Source of the DNA: an uncultured bacterium
GTDB taxonomy: Bacteria; Bacillota; Clostridia; Christensenellales; CAG-917
Assembly (NCBI GenBank): GCA_949432885.1
Contig: CASQXY010000012.1
Coordinates: 1-43,768 of the forward strand
Reading direction: 5' to 3'
Length of the DNA stretch: 43,768 nt
Below are positions 31,405 through 39,625 of this stretch, piece by piece; position 1 is the first letter of the stretch, and each line of letters starts with the position of its first letter. The notes below the pieces were generated by a model, which saw only the letters and a list, made by a program, of their open reading frames with translations, searched no databases and was not told the origin of the DNA. Position numbers and translations under genes: made by a program.

Positions 31405-33330
31405 TTATGTCAACAGCAAAACCGTATTACGTTTGTCAACAGTCACGCCTGCCAGCGGATACTGTCCGTTTACGCTTCCGCCCTCTCCGTCGATTTCTAA
31501 ATAAAGTCCCAGCTTGGCTATCGCGTTTTTAGCCTCGTTTATGCTCATTCCCGTAAAATCGGGCAAGGCAAATTCCGTGCCGATTATGTCCGCTTCCTCC
31601 CCCGTATACACTGGCTCTATCCCAAGGTAGTCGAATATGCCGGCAAATATTCCGCCCACCAGCGGCGCGGCTACCAACGAACCGTAGTACATGTATCCCT
31701 GCGGCTCGTCCACTATCATAAGCACCGCGTAATTGGCGCCCTCCGTGAGCGAAAATCCGAGAAATGAGGATATGTATTTGCCGCTCGCTATCGAGCCGTT
31801 GGCATATTTCTGCGCGGTGCCCGTCTTACCCGCGACGCGGTAACCGGGGACGTACGCGCCCTTTCCGCTTCCCGTTGTAACTACGCTTTCCAACAGCGAG
31901 CGCATTGTCTCGGAGGTTTTTTGCGATATAACTCTGTTCCCCTGAGAGGTCTGTCCGAAGCCGAACGTCATTTTTCCGCTCGCATCCGTTACGCCCGACA
32001 GCAGGTGCGGCGTAATTCTGGTGCCCCCGTTCATGACCGACGAGGTTGCGCCTATAAGACCTATCGGAGTTACCGCGACAGCCTGTCCGAAGCCTATTCT
32101 TGCGAGGTCGACTGTCTTTACCGCGTCTCGGCTTATAAAAATGCCGCTCGTTTCCCCAGTCATATCGACTCCCGTTTTGGATGTCAGTCCGAACTCACGC
32201 AGATAATCGTAAAAAGTATTCGTGCCCATGCGCAATGCGCTTTCCATAAACACGCAGTTACAGCTGCCCTCCACGCCTTGCGCAAAGTCAATCGAACCGT
32301 GACCTACCGACTTCCAGCACCTTATACGCTTTCCGTCCACAGTTTTGGAGCCGGGACAATAGAATCTGTCCGAAACGGATATCTTGCCTGCGTCAAGAGC
32401 GGCGGCGGCAGTCAGTATCTTGAACGTAGACCCCGGCTCGTAGACGGAAGAAACTATACTGCTCTTTGAGTGCGAGAACAGCGCTTCAAGGTCGTCGCGC
32501 GGCACGTCGTTCAAATCAAACGACGGGTATTCAGAAAGCGCGGCTATTCCGCCCGTATCGTAATCCATAACTATACATGCAACCCCTTTGGGGTTGAACT
32601 TTGCAACCGCGGCGGCAATCGCCCCGTCCACTATCTGCTGAATCGTCGTATCCAAAGTCGTAATTACGTTCATACCCGGAGTCGAAGGCAGATAATATGT
32701 TCCGCCGCTTCCGAGTTCTCTGCCGATAAGGTCGGTCTCTGTCATAATCTGCCCGTTTACACCCGTGAGATATTTGTCGTAATACGCTTCGATTCCCGTC
32801 TGTCCGAAACCGTCGCTGCTGCAAAAGCCCAATACCTGCGTCATAAAATCGCCGTACGGATAGAACCTGCGGTTGTCCTCTGCGTAATATATCCCTTCGA
32901 GTCCCGACGCATAAATTATGTTGAGCTGCTCTTTCGTCGCCTGCGTGGCAACAGTTACCTCGGATGTCCGTTTGGATATCTTTTCAAGCGTCTTTTCATA
33001 CTCGTAACCGAAAACCTCGCTCAACAGCTTCGCAACGGCGGGCTTGTCCTTGGTTGCGGACGGACGCACATAAAGATTGTAGCGCGTCGCGGTTGCCGCA
33101 AGCACGTTTCCGTTTCTGTCCAATATATTCCCCCGCGGCGCGTCTGTCGGCAAATCGCGCATCCATTGTCCAATCGCCTTCGTTTGCAGATTTCCGCCGT
33201 CTATAATTATCACGGCGAACATCTTCACAAATACCGCAAGAAATAAAAAGACAACCAGCAGTAAAACTGCCGGAAGTCTTTTCGTTGGGTTATAGAGATG
33301 ATTAGTATATTGTTTGTTTTCGCGCTTCAT
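31405..33330 (-). CDS. Class B penicillin-binding protein with one PASTA domain (FtsI/SpoVD type)
   Basis: Septal DD-transpeptidase, 641 residues. A single N-terminal span (about 20-43) leads to the dimerisation domain (RGNILDRNGNVLA at 66-78). The transpeptidase domain has STFK with S301 and K304, SCN at 356-358 and KTGT at 502-505. The C-terminus (about 583-641) is one PASTA repeat. It is the only class B PBP in the cluster, so it may do both vegetative division and the SpoVD role. No Shine-Dalgarno precedes the ATG. Instead a GAATATT-14-AATAAAAT element resembling a SigE promoter fills the gap after the upstream gene. Confidence 0.94.
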   Translation of the reverse strand: MKRENKQYTNHLYNPTKRLPAVLLLVVFLFLAVFVKMFAVIIIDGGNLQTKAIGQWMRDLPTDAPRGNILDRNGNVLAATATRYNLYVRPSATKDKPAVAKLLSEVFGYEYEKTLEKISKRTSEVTVATQATKEQLNIIYASGLEGIYYAEDNRRFYPYGDFMTQVLGFCSSDGFGQTGIEAYYDKYLTGVNGQIMTETDLIGRELGSGGTYYLPSTPGMNVITTLDTTIQQIVDGAIAAAVAKFNPKGVACIVMDYDTGGIAALSEYPSFDLNDVPRDDLEALFSHSKSSIVSSVYEPGSTFKILTAAAALDAGKISVSDRFYCPGSKTVDGKRIRCWKSVGHGSIDFAQGVEGSCNCVFMESALRMGTNTFYDYLREFGLTSKTGVDMTGETSGIFISRDAVKTVDLARIGFGQAVAVTPIGLIGATSSVMNGGTRITPHLLSGVTDASGKMTFGFGQTSQGNRVISQKTSETMRSLLESVVTTGSGKGAYVPGYRVAGKTGTAQKYANGSIASGKYISSFLGFSLTEGANYAVLMIVDEPQGYMYYGSLVAAPLVGGIFAGIFDYLGIEPVYTGEEADIIGTEFALPDFTGMSINEAKNAIAKLGLYLEIDGEGGSVNGQYPLAGVTVDKRNTVLLLT

Positions 33331-33337
33331 ATCAAAA

Positions 33338-33366
33338 ATTTTATTTGACGGAAGCGCAAAATATTC
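33338..33366 (-). promoter_or_regulatory. Possible SigE-type promoter before the PBP gene
   Basis: GAATATT (33366-33360) is a perfect SigE -35, and 14 bases later AATAAAAT (33345-33338) matches the -10 CATACAAT at six of eight positions. The -35 uses the last base of the preceding stop codon. Confidence 0.4.
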
Positions 33367-33950
33367 TAAATAGATTGCTCCGCGACGATTGTTACGCTCG
33401 AAGTGGGAACTGTCGCCGTTCCGTTGTTTATCTTGCTTCCGAAAGCGATTATCAAGGATACAACCGTGATTATAGTCGCAACAAAGCTGCCGACTATCAG
33501 CTTTCCCGCAAGGGTAAGTCTGCCCTTCATCTTCTGACGGGTATCCGCGCCTTCGGAAATAGCCTGAGTGTTTCTTATATACGTATTTTCCGCTACCGCT
33601 CCGTTTGAACGGTCGAAAATAGGACGCGCACCGTCATTTGTATACGACAACTTCTCTTCCAGCTCTCTTTCGCTCAAACGGCTGTAATCGTTTGCCGCAA
33701 AGTTGTAGAAGCTAGCGTACTTTCCTCTCTGCGCCTGCAACTGTTCATAGCCGCGCTCTTCGTACTCGGGAAAAAGAGGCTGACGCTCCGCTCCGCGGGA
33801 AGAATAGGGACGCTCTGCGATTTCGCCTCGTGAATCGAGCATACTGCGTCTTCTTTCGCGCATGGCTATAAACTCCTCGTGAGTTGCGGGAAACACGTCG
33901 TTTGCGGTTTCGTTTTCGATGCCGAGCAATTCGTCAAGTGACATAGCCAT
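33366..33950 (-). CDS. Single-span membrane protein in the FtsL position
   Basis: A 194-residue protein whose first 140 residues are hydrophilic and predicted cytoplasmic (many Arg, Glu and Tyr; a basic patch KMKGR just before the membrane). One span follows at about 147-171, with only 23 residues outside. FtsL normally has a short cytoplasmic tail and a long outer coiled coil, so this is the reverse proportion. Position between rsmH and the PBP gene is where ftsL lies. I do not recognise a family. It may be a lineage-specific division protein. Start chosen at 33950; a second ATG is two codons on. Confidence 0.6.
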   Translation of the reverse strand: MAMSLDELLGIENETANDVFPATHEEFIAMRERRRSMLDSRGEIAERPYSSRGAERQPLFPEYEERGYEQLQAQRGKYASFYNFAANDYSRLSERELEEKLSYTNDGARPIFDRSNGAVAENTYIRNTQAISEGADTRQKMKGRLTLAGKLIVGSFVATIITVVSLIIAFGSKINNGTATVPTSSVTIVAEQSI

Positions 33951-34001
33951 ACTTATATCCTCCTCAGTCCTTTCAATAATTTATCCTATTAGATAGTCGA
34001 T

Positions 34002-34937
34002 TTACAGTCTTTCTATTATTCTCAGTTTTGCGCTTGCCGAACGAGGATTTTCTCTTAGCTCTTCCTCGCTCGGACATATCGGTTTTTTGTTTATAAGCTC
34101 CGCCTGCTTGGTATGTCCGCACACGCATATCGGAAAATCCGACGGACACGTACATCCTTGACTCAGCTCCTTAAACGCTGTCTTTACAATTCTGTCTTCC
34201 AGAGAATGGAACGTTATTACAGCCATTCTCCCCTGCGGCTTCAACCTCTGCGCAAGCGCCGTCATCGCTTCTTTTAAGGCGCCGAGCTCGTCGTTTACAG
34301 CAATCCTTATCGCCTGAAACGTGCGCTTTGCGGGATGTCCGTATTTCCAGCGCGTCGAGGCGGGATAACTTTCTTCCACTATCGCCGCAAGCTGTAAAGT
34401 CGTCGATACGGTTTGTTTCTGCCTACGAGTCACAATGTTCTCCGCAATCCGCCTTGCCAACTTCTCCTCGCCGTAATCATACAGGATTTTGGTAAGTTCG
34501 TTTACGCCGTACTCGTTGACTATATTGAATGCCGTCAGATATTGTCCTCTGTTCATTCTCATGTCAAGCGGCGCGTCCTTCATATAGCTGAAACCTCTTT
34601 CCGCGTTATCCAGCTGATAGCTGGACACTCCGAGGTCGCATAGTATCCCGTCTGCGCCGTCGATTCCCATCAAACCGAGCTCTTCGGGTAGATTTTTGAA
34701 ATCGTCGTGCAGGAAAGTCACCCTGTCCATATGACCTTTCAGCCTCTCGCCCGCCGCAAGCAAGGCATCCTCATCCTTATCGACCGCAATAAGACGCCCT
34801 TCTCCGTCAAGCCTTTTTACAATCTCCGCCGAATGTCCTCCGCCTCCCACCGTGCAGTCCACATATATGCCGCGCGGCTTTATTGCAAGCGCTTCGATAC
34901 ATTCGTTTAGCATAACGGGTACGTGTTTGAATTCCAT
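34002..34937 (-). CDS. rsmH: 16S rRNA m4C1402 methyltransferase
   Basis: S-adenosylmethionine-dependent N4-methyltransferase of 16S rRNA C1402. It starts EFKHVPVMLNECIEAL, then has the SAM loop VDCTVGGGGHSAEI, the inserted helical domain (about 110-215) and the C-terminal ITFHSLEDRIVK. 311 residues, normal length. Nine bases after mraZ. Confidence 0.97.
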   Translation of the reverse strand: MEFKHVPVMLNECIEALAIKPRGIYVDCTVGGGGHSAEIVKRLDGEGRLIAVDKDEDALLAAGERLKGHMDRVTFLHDDFKNLPEELGLMGIDGADGILCDLGVSSYQLDNAERGFSYMKDAPLDMRMNRGQYLTAFNIVNEYGVNELTKILYDYGEEKLARRIAENIVTRRQKQTVSTTLQLAAIVEESYPASTRWKYGHPAKRTFQAIRIAVNDELGALKEAMTALAQRLKPQGRMAVITFHSLEDRIVKTAFKELSQGCTCPSDFPICVCGHTKQAELINKKPICPSEEELRENPRSASAKLRIIERL

Positions 34938-34946
34938 GCCGCACCG

Positions 34947-35420
34947 TCAGTCGCCGTTTTTCAGCGAGGCTCGCAAATTTGCTATCAGACTGTTGAACTT
35001 AGTCGGGTCAAAGTTGCCGTACTTCTTGTCGTAAACCGCCGCAGGCCACAGTTCCACATAAAGTCCGCCTCCCGCAAACACGATTTCCAACGCACTGCCT
35101 AGACCCTCGCACATATCCTTCATCTCATCGTCGAAAGTCAATCTGCCCTGTCCGTCAAGCTGAACGTCGTTGATATGGTTTCTGACAAACTCGTCGAACT
35201 CCGTCATTGTGTATTGGTCGGAGCTAAGGACGTATTTACCCAAAACCGAATCTACATTGTCGTTCGGGACAAGAAGTATGCATCCTCCTTTGCCGGGCGC
35301 AATAAAGAAAGAGTCGCCAAGATTTTTGTAGAATTTGGCAGGCACTCTGACGCGGTTGCTTTCAACCGTATTCCTTATTTTACCGAACATTAAGGCAGCC
35401 ATCTTTCGCTTTTTTGCCAC
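34947..35420 (-). CDS. mraZ: MraZ, transcriptional regulator of the division cluster
   Basis: Two AbrB-like swapped-hairpin repeats, seen at about 14-60 (NRVRVPAKFYKNLG) and 85-130 (VQLDGQGRLTFDDEM), bind DNA upstream of the dcw operon as a ring. The first repeat has NTVESNRVRVPAKF where most have the DxKGRxxxP form. The start is uncertain. The GTG at 35420 has GAGGA directly against it; an ATG at 35402 or 35390 would give a start closer to the usual one but lacks a ribosome site. First gene of the cluster. Confidence 0.9.
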   Translation of the reverse strand: MAKKRKMAALMFGKIRNTVESNRVRVPAKFYKNLGDSFFIAPGKGGCILLVPNDNVDSVLGKYVLSSDQYTMTEFDEFVRNHINDVQLDGQGRLTFDDEMKDMCEGLGSALEIVFAGGGLYVELWPAAVYDKKYGNFDPTKFNSLIANLRASLKNGD

Positions 35421-35439
35421 TCCTCGTCGTTATGGTTGT

Positions 35440-35468
35440 ATTCTATCATCAAAAAAGTTGCCTGTCAA
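35440..35468 (-). promoter_or_regulatory. Promoter of the mraZ operon
   Basis: TTGACA (35468-35463), 17 bases, TAGAAT (35445-35440), with an extended TG. A near-perfect housekeeping promoter, about 13 bases of leader before the GTG. I see no pair of MraZ boxes. Confidence 0.85.
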
Positions 35469-35642
35469 TGATTATTTACCAATAATTTCCGAAAAATTTC
35501 ATCTTTTTAGTGAATTTTTCTTAAAAATTTAAGTATACATGTAAACTATATTTTCAAGTTCGTAAATTTCTCGTCTCTTCGGAAATTTTGCTTTTTTCAG
35601 CCCTATCGTCTTTGCAGACGGCGCTTTTTCGATGTTATGCAA

Positions 35643-35668
35643 CAATATCGCCGCAATTTCATAAAATG
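35643..35668 (+). promoter_or_regulatory. Possible mother-cell promoter of the 35.7 kb gene
   Basis: AC (35643-35644), 16 bases, CATAAAAT (35661-35668). The -10 fits the SigK/SigE form CATA-nnn-T. The -35 of SigK is only AC, so it adds little. Confidence 0.4.
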
Positions 35669-35694
35669 CAACGAATAAAAAAGGAGGTAAAAAG

Positions 35695-36327
35695 ATGTCT
35701 TTTTGCAATAACAATTCTACACAAGACAGATGTCCCGGGAACATCAACGGCAATCCGATGAACGGTTTGTGCGAAAAAGTCTGCATTCAGACGACCAAAA
35801 TCTTCGACGCATGCATGATGCAGTCCAGCATCGACAGCACGGTCACTCTCACAAATCTCACGCCTGCCAATCCCACACTGCCCCTGACGTTCGTCAGCGG
35901 TTCGTCCACATCCAACGTGGGCACCATAACCGCTCTCACCGTCACCCCGATTGCCGACAGACCCGGTCTTTCCCGCGTCACGACGACAATCTCGATTCCC
36001 GTTCAGATAGCCTACACGGACGCCAACGGCGTAGCTGGCACTGGCACGGGCAGCATTTCGGTATCTCAGGATGTCATTATGTGCGTACCCACGGGCAGCG
36101 TAATCACTCCCGTCATCGCGGCAACCGTAAATATGGCGGCGCCCAGAGGTACATACGTGAGCGACAACACGTTTAATATAACGAGCTGTATCACGGTTAT
36201 CCTCAAAGTGCAGGCCGACGTAAATCTGCTCATCCCCTCGTACGGATATTGCAGAATCCCGCAATGCACCGAATTCAGTCAGGACGTATGTCAAGGCGTA
36301 TTCGATTTGCCGCTCTTTCCGTCGTAA
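35695..36327 (+). CDS. Cysteine-containing secreted or spore-surface protein, unknown family
   Basis: 210 residues, no signal peptide or span. The N-terminal 42 residues hold five cysteines (C4, C13, C26, C30, C40) and the segment NGLCEKVCIQTTKIFDACMM. The middle is a Ser/Thr/Val-rich, strand-like region. The C-terminus has YGYCRIPQC and a last cysteine near DVC, for about ten in all. A cytoplasmic protein this rich in paired cysteines and low in charge is typical of spore coat or crust proteins made in the mother cell. That is inference, aided by the SigK-like -10 upstream. The strongest ribosome site in the window (AAGGAGGT) precedes it, suggesting high expression. Ends at a strong terminator. 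Confidence 0.65.
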   Translation: MSFCNNNSTQDRCPGNINGNPMNGLCEKVCIQTTKIFDACMMQSSIDSTVTLTNLTPANPTLPLTFVSGSSTSNVGTITALTVTPIADRPGLSRVTTTISIPVQIAYTDANGVAGTGTGSISVSQDVIMCVPTGSVITPVIAATVNMAAPRGTYVSDNTFNITSCITVILKVQADVNLLIPSYGYCRIPQCTEFSQDVCQGVFDLPLFPS

Positions 36328-36347
36328 GACAGGGATGCGCATACAAA

Positions 36348-36373
36348 CAAAAAGGCGTGCAAACGCCTTTTTG
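36348..36373 (+). terminator. Terminator of the spore-surface-type gene
   Basis: CAAAAAGGCGT (36348-36358) pairs with ACGCCTTTTTG (36363-36373) around a stable GCAA tetraloop, followed by TTTTTC. The rest of the gap to 36548 is very A/T-rich and holds no gene that I can support. Confidence 0.85.
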
Positions 36374-36548
36374 TTTTTCTCAAACTTAGGACTATTGCAT
36401 ATTATTGCGCAACCTAGTCCTGCATACTTCGAGACTATTCGTTTGCCGTTGTTTAAAAAACCGAACAAGGTTAAAATAAATAATAATTTTTTATTTTCTA
36501 TATAGCTATTATTTTTTAAAACTATATATATTAATCCGTATCGTACGA

Positions 36549-36577
36549 TTGAAAAATACCGCCGAATGTGCTAAACT
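36549..36577 (+). promoter_or_regulatory. Promoter abutting the metallophosphoesterase start
   Basis: TTGAAA (36549-36554), 17 bases, TAAACT (36572-36577), then six bases to the ATG. Transcription should start at or within a base or two of the start codon. Confidence 0.65.
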
Positions 36578-36583
36578 GTTTCT

Positions 36584-37309
36584 ATGAAAGTTTTTGCGAT
36601 AAGCGACCTGCATCTTTCTTCCTCTGTGGAAAAGCCTATGAACATATTCGGCGACGGCTGGGACAATCATTTTGCGAAAATATGCGACGATTGGAACAGC
36701 AAAGTGAGCGACGACGACCTTGTTCTTTTGGGCGGAGACATGTCTTGGGGAATGAATATCGATGAAGCCGCGCCCGACTACAATCTAGTAGCAGCACTTA
36801 AAGGCAAAAAAGCCGTCGTCAAGGGCAATCACGATTATTATTGGAGCTCGCTCGGCAAAATGCGCGCCGCTTTTCCGCACTTTGATTTCATTCAGAATAA
36901 CGCGTATCGCTATAATGCAAACGACAGCGCCGCCGAAAATCCGAACGGCGTAGTCGTCGCAGGTTCGAGAGGCTGGACGATTCCGACTAAGGACGCGTCG
37001 GAAGCGGACAAAAAGATTTATGCGCGCGAGCTTATAAGACTGGAAATGTCGCTGAAAGCCGCAACGGAGATAAAAAAGGACAACGACGCGCTTATCGTTA
37101 TGCTCCATTATCCGCCCTTTGACGCAGATTATGGTGATACGGAAATTACTAGGCTGATTGACAGCTATAACGCGGATTTTGTGCTTTACGGTCATTTGCA
37201 CGGCAAAAACGTCCGCGTCAACGCAACAATCACAAAAAATAAAATTAAATATATTCTCACCTCCTGCGACCTCGTAAACAACAAGCTTATAGAAGTATGT
37301 TCGTTATAG
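36584..37309 (+). CDS. Calcineurin-like metallophosphoesterase (COG1768 type)
   Basis: A 241-residue cytosolic phosphohydrolase with the complete dinuclear metal set: D8 and H10 (SDLHL), D52 (GGDMSWG), N82-H83-D84 (GNHDYYW), HYPP and GHLHG. It matches the predicted phosphohydrolase family COG1768, whose substrate is unknown. Single-gene unit with its own promoter and terminator. No Shine-Dalgarno is present; the promoter implies a leaderless mRNA. Confidence 0.92.
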   Translation: MKVFAISDLHLSSSVEKPMNIFGDGWDNHFAKICDDWNSKVSDDDLVLLGGDMSWGMNIDEAAPDYNLVAALKGKKAVVKGNHDYYWSSLGKMRAAFPHFDFIQNNAYRYNANDSAAENPNGVVVAGSRGWTIPTKDASEADKKIYARELIRLEMSLKAATEIKKDNDALIVMLHYPPFDADYGDTEITRLIDSYNADFVLYGHLHGKNVRVNATITKNKIKYILTSCDLVNNKLIEVCSL

Positions 37310-37326
37310 AGCAGTGATTTATATCG

Positions 37327-37364
37327 AAAAATCCGCCGAAAGCGTATTATCTCGGCGGATTTTT
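37327..37364. terminator. Bidirectional terminator, phosphoesterase / engB
   Basis: AAAAATCCGCCGA (37327-37339) pairs with TCGGCGGATTTTT (37352-37364), 12-base loop, T-rich on both strands. Serves the two converging genes. Confidence 0.85.
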
Positions 37365-37437
37365 GATTTTTAAACATAAGATTTCTAAATTACATGAAAA
37401 ACAAGAATACTTTTTAGCAAATTTTGCTATATTCAAA

Positions 37438-38028
37438 TTATTTATTGGCTTCAAGAAGCATATCAATTCGCGCGAGAACTTCTTCTTTTCCAAGTTTATC
37501 CGCCGATGACGTGAGAATTATATCCTTCACGCCAACTCCGAGCGCGTTTGCCACCGTCTGCTTATTTTTCTCCCTCTGGCTTCTTGAAAGCTTGTCCGCC
37601 TTTGTCGCTATCAGCGTAAACGGGATACTCATAGAATAAAGATAGCGCACAAGCGTTTTGTCGTCCTCCGTCGGCTCGTGACGGATATCAACAAGCACAA
37701 ATACATTTATGAGGTTTTCACTGTTTTGCAGATAGCTTTCGATAAGTCCGCCCCATTTACGTTTTTCCTCCCTAGCCACTTTGGCGTATCCGTAGCCGGG
37801 CAAATCCGTAAAATAATACTCGCCGTTATTGATTTCAAAAAAATTTATGAGTCTGGTACGTCCCGGTTCGGAGGAAGTTTTTGCAAGCTTCTTTTGATTT
37901 ACCATAAAATTGATAAAAGAAGATTTTCCTACGTTGGACTTCCCCGCTATCGCAATTTCCGGTGCGCCGTAATCGGGAAGCTTTGCCGCCTCCGCAACTG
38001 ATATTATAAATTTCGCCTGCTTTATCAT
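37438..38028 (-). CDS. engB: Ribosome biogenesis GTPase YihA/YsxC/EngB
   Basis: GTPase needed for late 50S subunit assembly. G1 is GKSNVGKS at 29-36, G2/G3 are in RTRLINFF and DLPGYGYAKV, and G4 is TKADK. 196 residues is normal. The reading frame runs open for 96 more codons upstream through non-coding DNA, but AGAGGTAAGGTG before the ATG at 38028 and the family start settle the choice. In many Firmicutes engB follows clpX and lon. Here a terminator and repeats separate it from clpX, and it has its own promoter. Confidence 0.95.
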   Translation of the reverse strand: MIKQAKFIISVAEAAKLPDYGAPEIAIAGKSNVGKSSFINFMVNQKKLAKTSSEPGRTRLINFFEINNGEYYFTDLPGYGYAKVAREEKRKWGGLIESYLQNSENLINVFVLVDIRHEPTEDDKTLVRYLYSMSIPFTLIATKADKLSRSQREKNKQTVANALGVGVKDIILTSSADKLGKEEVLARIDMLLEANK

Positions 38029-38052
38029 ATTCACCTTACCTCTTTTGTCTGA

Positions 38053-38124
38053 ACGCTTTATGGCGTTTGTCAGTCGACTTAATATGGCTATAAGCCGTTT
38101 GCCATGACTATAAACCGGTTTGTC
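38053..38124 (-). repeat. Imperfect tandem repeats in the engB leader and promoter
   Basis: Read on the minus strand, three related units: GACAAACCGGTTTATAGTCA (38124-38105), GGCAAACGGCTTATAGCCAT (38103-38084) and GACAAACGCCATAAAGCGT (38071-38053). The first contains the putative -10 TATAGT. The outer flanks also repeat: 38065-38082 and 38118-38135 agree at 16 of 18 positions. Confidence 0.6.
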
Positions 38125-38135
38125 AATCGACTCAA
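38107..38135 (-). promoter_or_regulatory. Possible engB promoter
   Basis: TTGAGT (38135-38130), 17 bases, TATAGT (38112-38107). It overlaps the first repeat unit, so whatever reads the repeats could control engB. Confidence 0.55.
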
Positions 38136-38245
38136 CCGCAACTTTTATATACGATTCTCGCTTTATTCTAAAAATACATTCGACCGCAGTATTTTGCGCA
38201 AACGGCGATTTCGGCATTTCCGTCCGCCGTCTCACAATATAAAAT

Positions 38246-38274
38246 AAAAAACAGCGCGTTACGCGCTGTTTTTT
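38246..38274 (-). terminator. Terminator of tig-clpP-clpX
   Basis: AAAAAACAGCGCGT (38246-38259) pairs with ACGCGCTGTTTTTT (38261-38274) around one base, four bases past the clpX stop. On the minus strand it ends in a T-tract. Confidence 0.85.
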
Positions 38275-38278
38275 ATTA

Positions 38279-39574
38279 TCAACAGGATTCTCCCGTTTTA
38301 TCGGTTTCAAACGCACGCAAAATCTCGTCTTCCCCCGCGGTTTCCTCCGTTCTGCGGATTATCGCAGCCGCTTTTTTCTCGATGACGTCACGAGTAATGG
38401 TCACGGAGTCTATAGATTTGTCGGAAGGGATATCGTACATCAAATCCAAAAGCGCGTCTTCCATGATTGCGCGCAGACCTCTCGCTCCCGTTTTAAGCTC
38501 GATTGCCTTTGCCGCAACCGCGCGAAGAGCGTCGGGCTCGAATTCCAAATTGACACCGTCAAATGAAAACTGCTTTTTATACTGCTTGACAAGCGCGTTT
38601 TTGGGCTCCGTAAGAATTTTGATGAGCGCGTCCTCGTCAAGCGGATGCAAGCCCACGACAATGGGCACACGGCCTACAAACTCGGGAATGAGCCCATATT
38701 TGATAAGGTCCGACGGTTGTAGCTCCTTTATAAGCGCGTCATAATCGTAATCCGCAGTACCTTTTACGGACGAACCGAAGCCCAATTTGGAATTGTCCTT
38801 GCGCGTATCCACAATCTTGTCCAAATCCACAAAGGCGCCGCCGCAGATAAACAATATATTTGTCGTATCGAGCTGATAACATTCTTGATTGGGATGCTTT
38901 CTTCCGCCGTGCGGAGGAACGTTCGCCACCGTACCCTCGATTATTTTCAGCAACGCTTGCTGAACGCCCTCACCGCTTACGTCGCGCGTAATAGACACAT
39001 TTTCGCCCTTGCGCGCGATTTTATCTATTTCGTCTATATAGATAATACCGTTCTGAGCGCGGGATATATCGTTGTCCGCCGCTTGAATAAGTTTAAGCAA
39101 AATGTTTTCCACGTCCTCGCCGACATAACCCGCTTCCGTCAGCGTAGTTGCGTCCGCAATGGCAAACGGAACGTTGAGTATCTGTGCTAGCGTTTTGGCA
39201 AGCAAGGTCTTGCCCGAACCCGTAGGTCCAAGCAATAGCACATTGCTCTTTTCCACAACGACGTCCTTTTTCTCATCCTCGTCATGCTGTAATATACGCT
39301 TGAAATGATTGTATACCGCGACGGACAAAACGCGCTTTGCGGAATCCTGCCCTACGATATACTCGTCCAATTCGCTCTTTATCTCGTGAGGAGAACGAAG
39401 TCTTATGTCGCTCGAATCGTTATGCTTTCCGAACAAACTTAGTATATCGTTGCATTTTTCTATGCAGTTGTTACATATGCAAACGCCGTCCGGACCGTTG
39501 ACCATCTGTCCGACTTCGTGTTCGCCGCACTTGCAAAAACTGCATATCTGCTCTTTTTTATATTTGTCACTCAT
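38279..39574 (-). CDS. clpX: ClpX, ATP-dependent unfoldase of ClpXP
   Basis: AAA+ unfoldase that feeds substrates to ClpP. The N-terminal zinc-binding domain has ligands C11, C14, C34 and C37. Walker A is GPTGSGKT and Walker B is [17 protein letters not shown], the pore-loop and the sensor-2 GARGLR are present. The ClpP-docking IGF-type loop reads LGF (SKLGFGSS). 431 residues, normal length. It follows clpP by 51 bases. Confidence 0.97.
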   Translation of the reverse strand: MSDKYKKEQICSFCKCGEHEVGQMVNGPDGVCICNNCIEKCNDILSLFGKHNDSSDIRLRSPHEIKSELDEYIVGQDSAKRVLSVAVYNHFKRILQHDEDEKKDVVVEKSNVLLLGPTGSGKTLLAKTLAQILNVPFAIADATTLTEAGYVGEDVENILLKLIQAADNDISRAQNGIIYIDEIDKIARKGENVSITRDVSGEGVQQALLKIIEGTVANVPPHGGRKHPNQECYQLDTTNILFICGGAFVDLDKIVDTRKDNSKLGFGSSVKGTADYDYDALIKELQPSDLIKYGLIPEFVGRVPIVVGLHPLDEDALIKILTEPKNALVKQYKKQFSFDGVNLEFEPDALRAVAAKAIELKTGARGLRAIMEDALLDLMYDIPSDKSIDSVTITRDVIEKKAAAIIRRTEETAGEDEILRAFETDKTGESC

Positions 39575-39625
39575 ATTTACCTCGAATGATTAAGTTTTGC
39601 CGACTGCTACGAGATTTATTTACGC

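Noticed and set aside
38029..38316. 96-codon N-terminal extension of EngB
   Set aside because: The frame is open only by chance through the clpX terminator and the repeats; the ribosome site and family start are at 38028.
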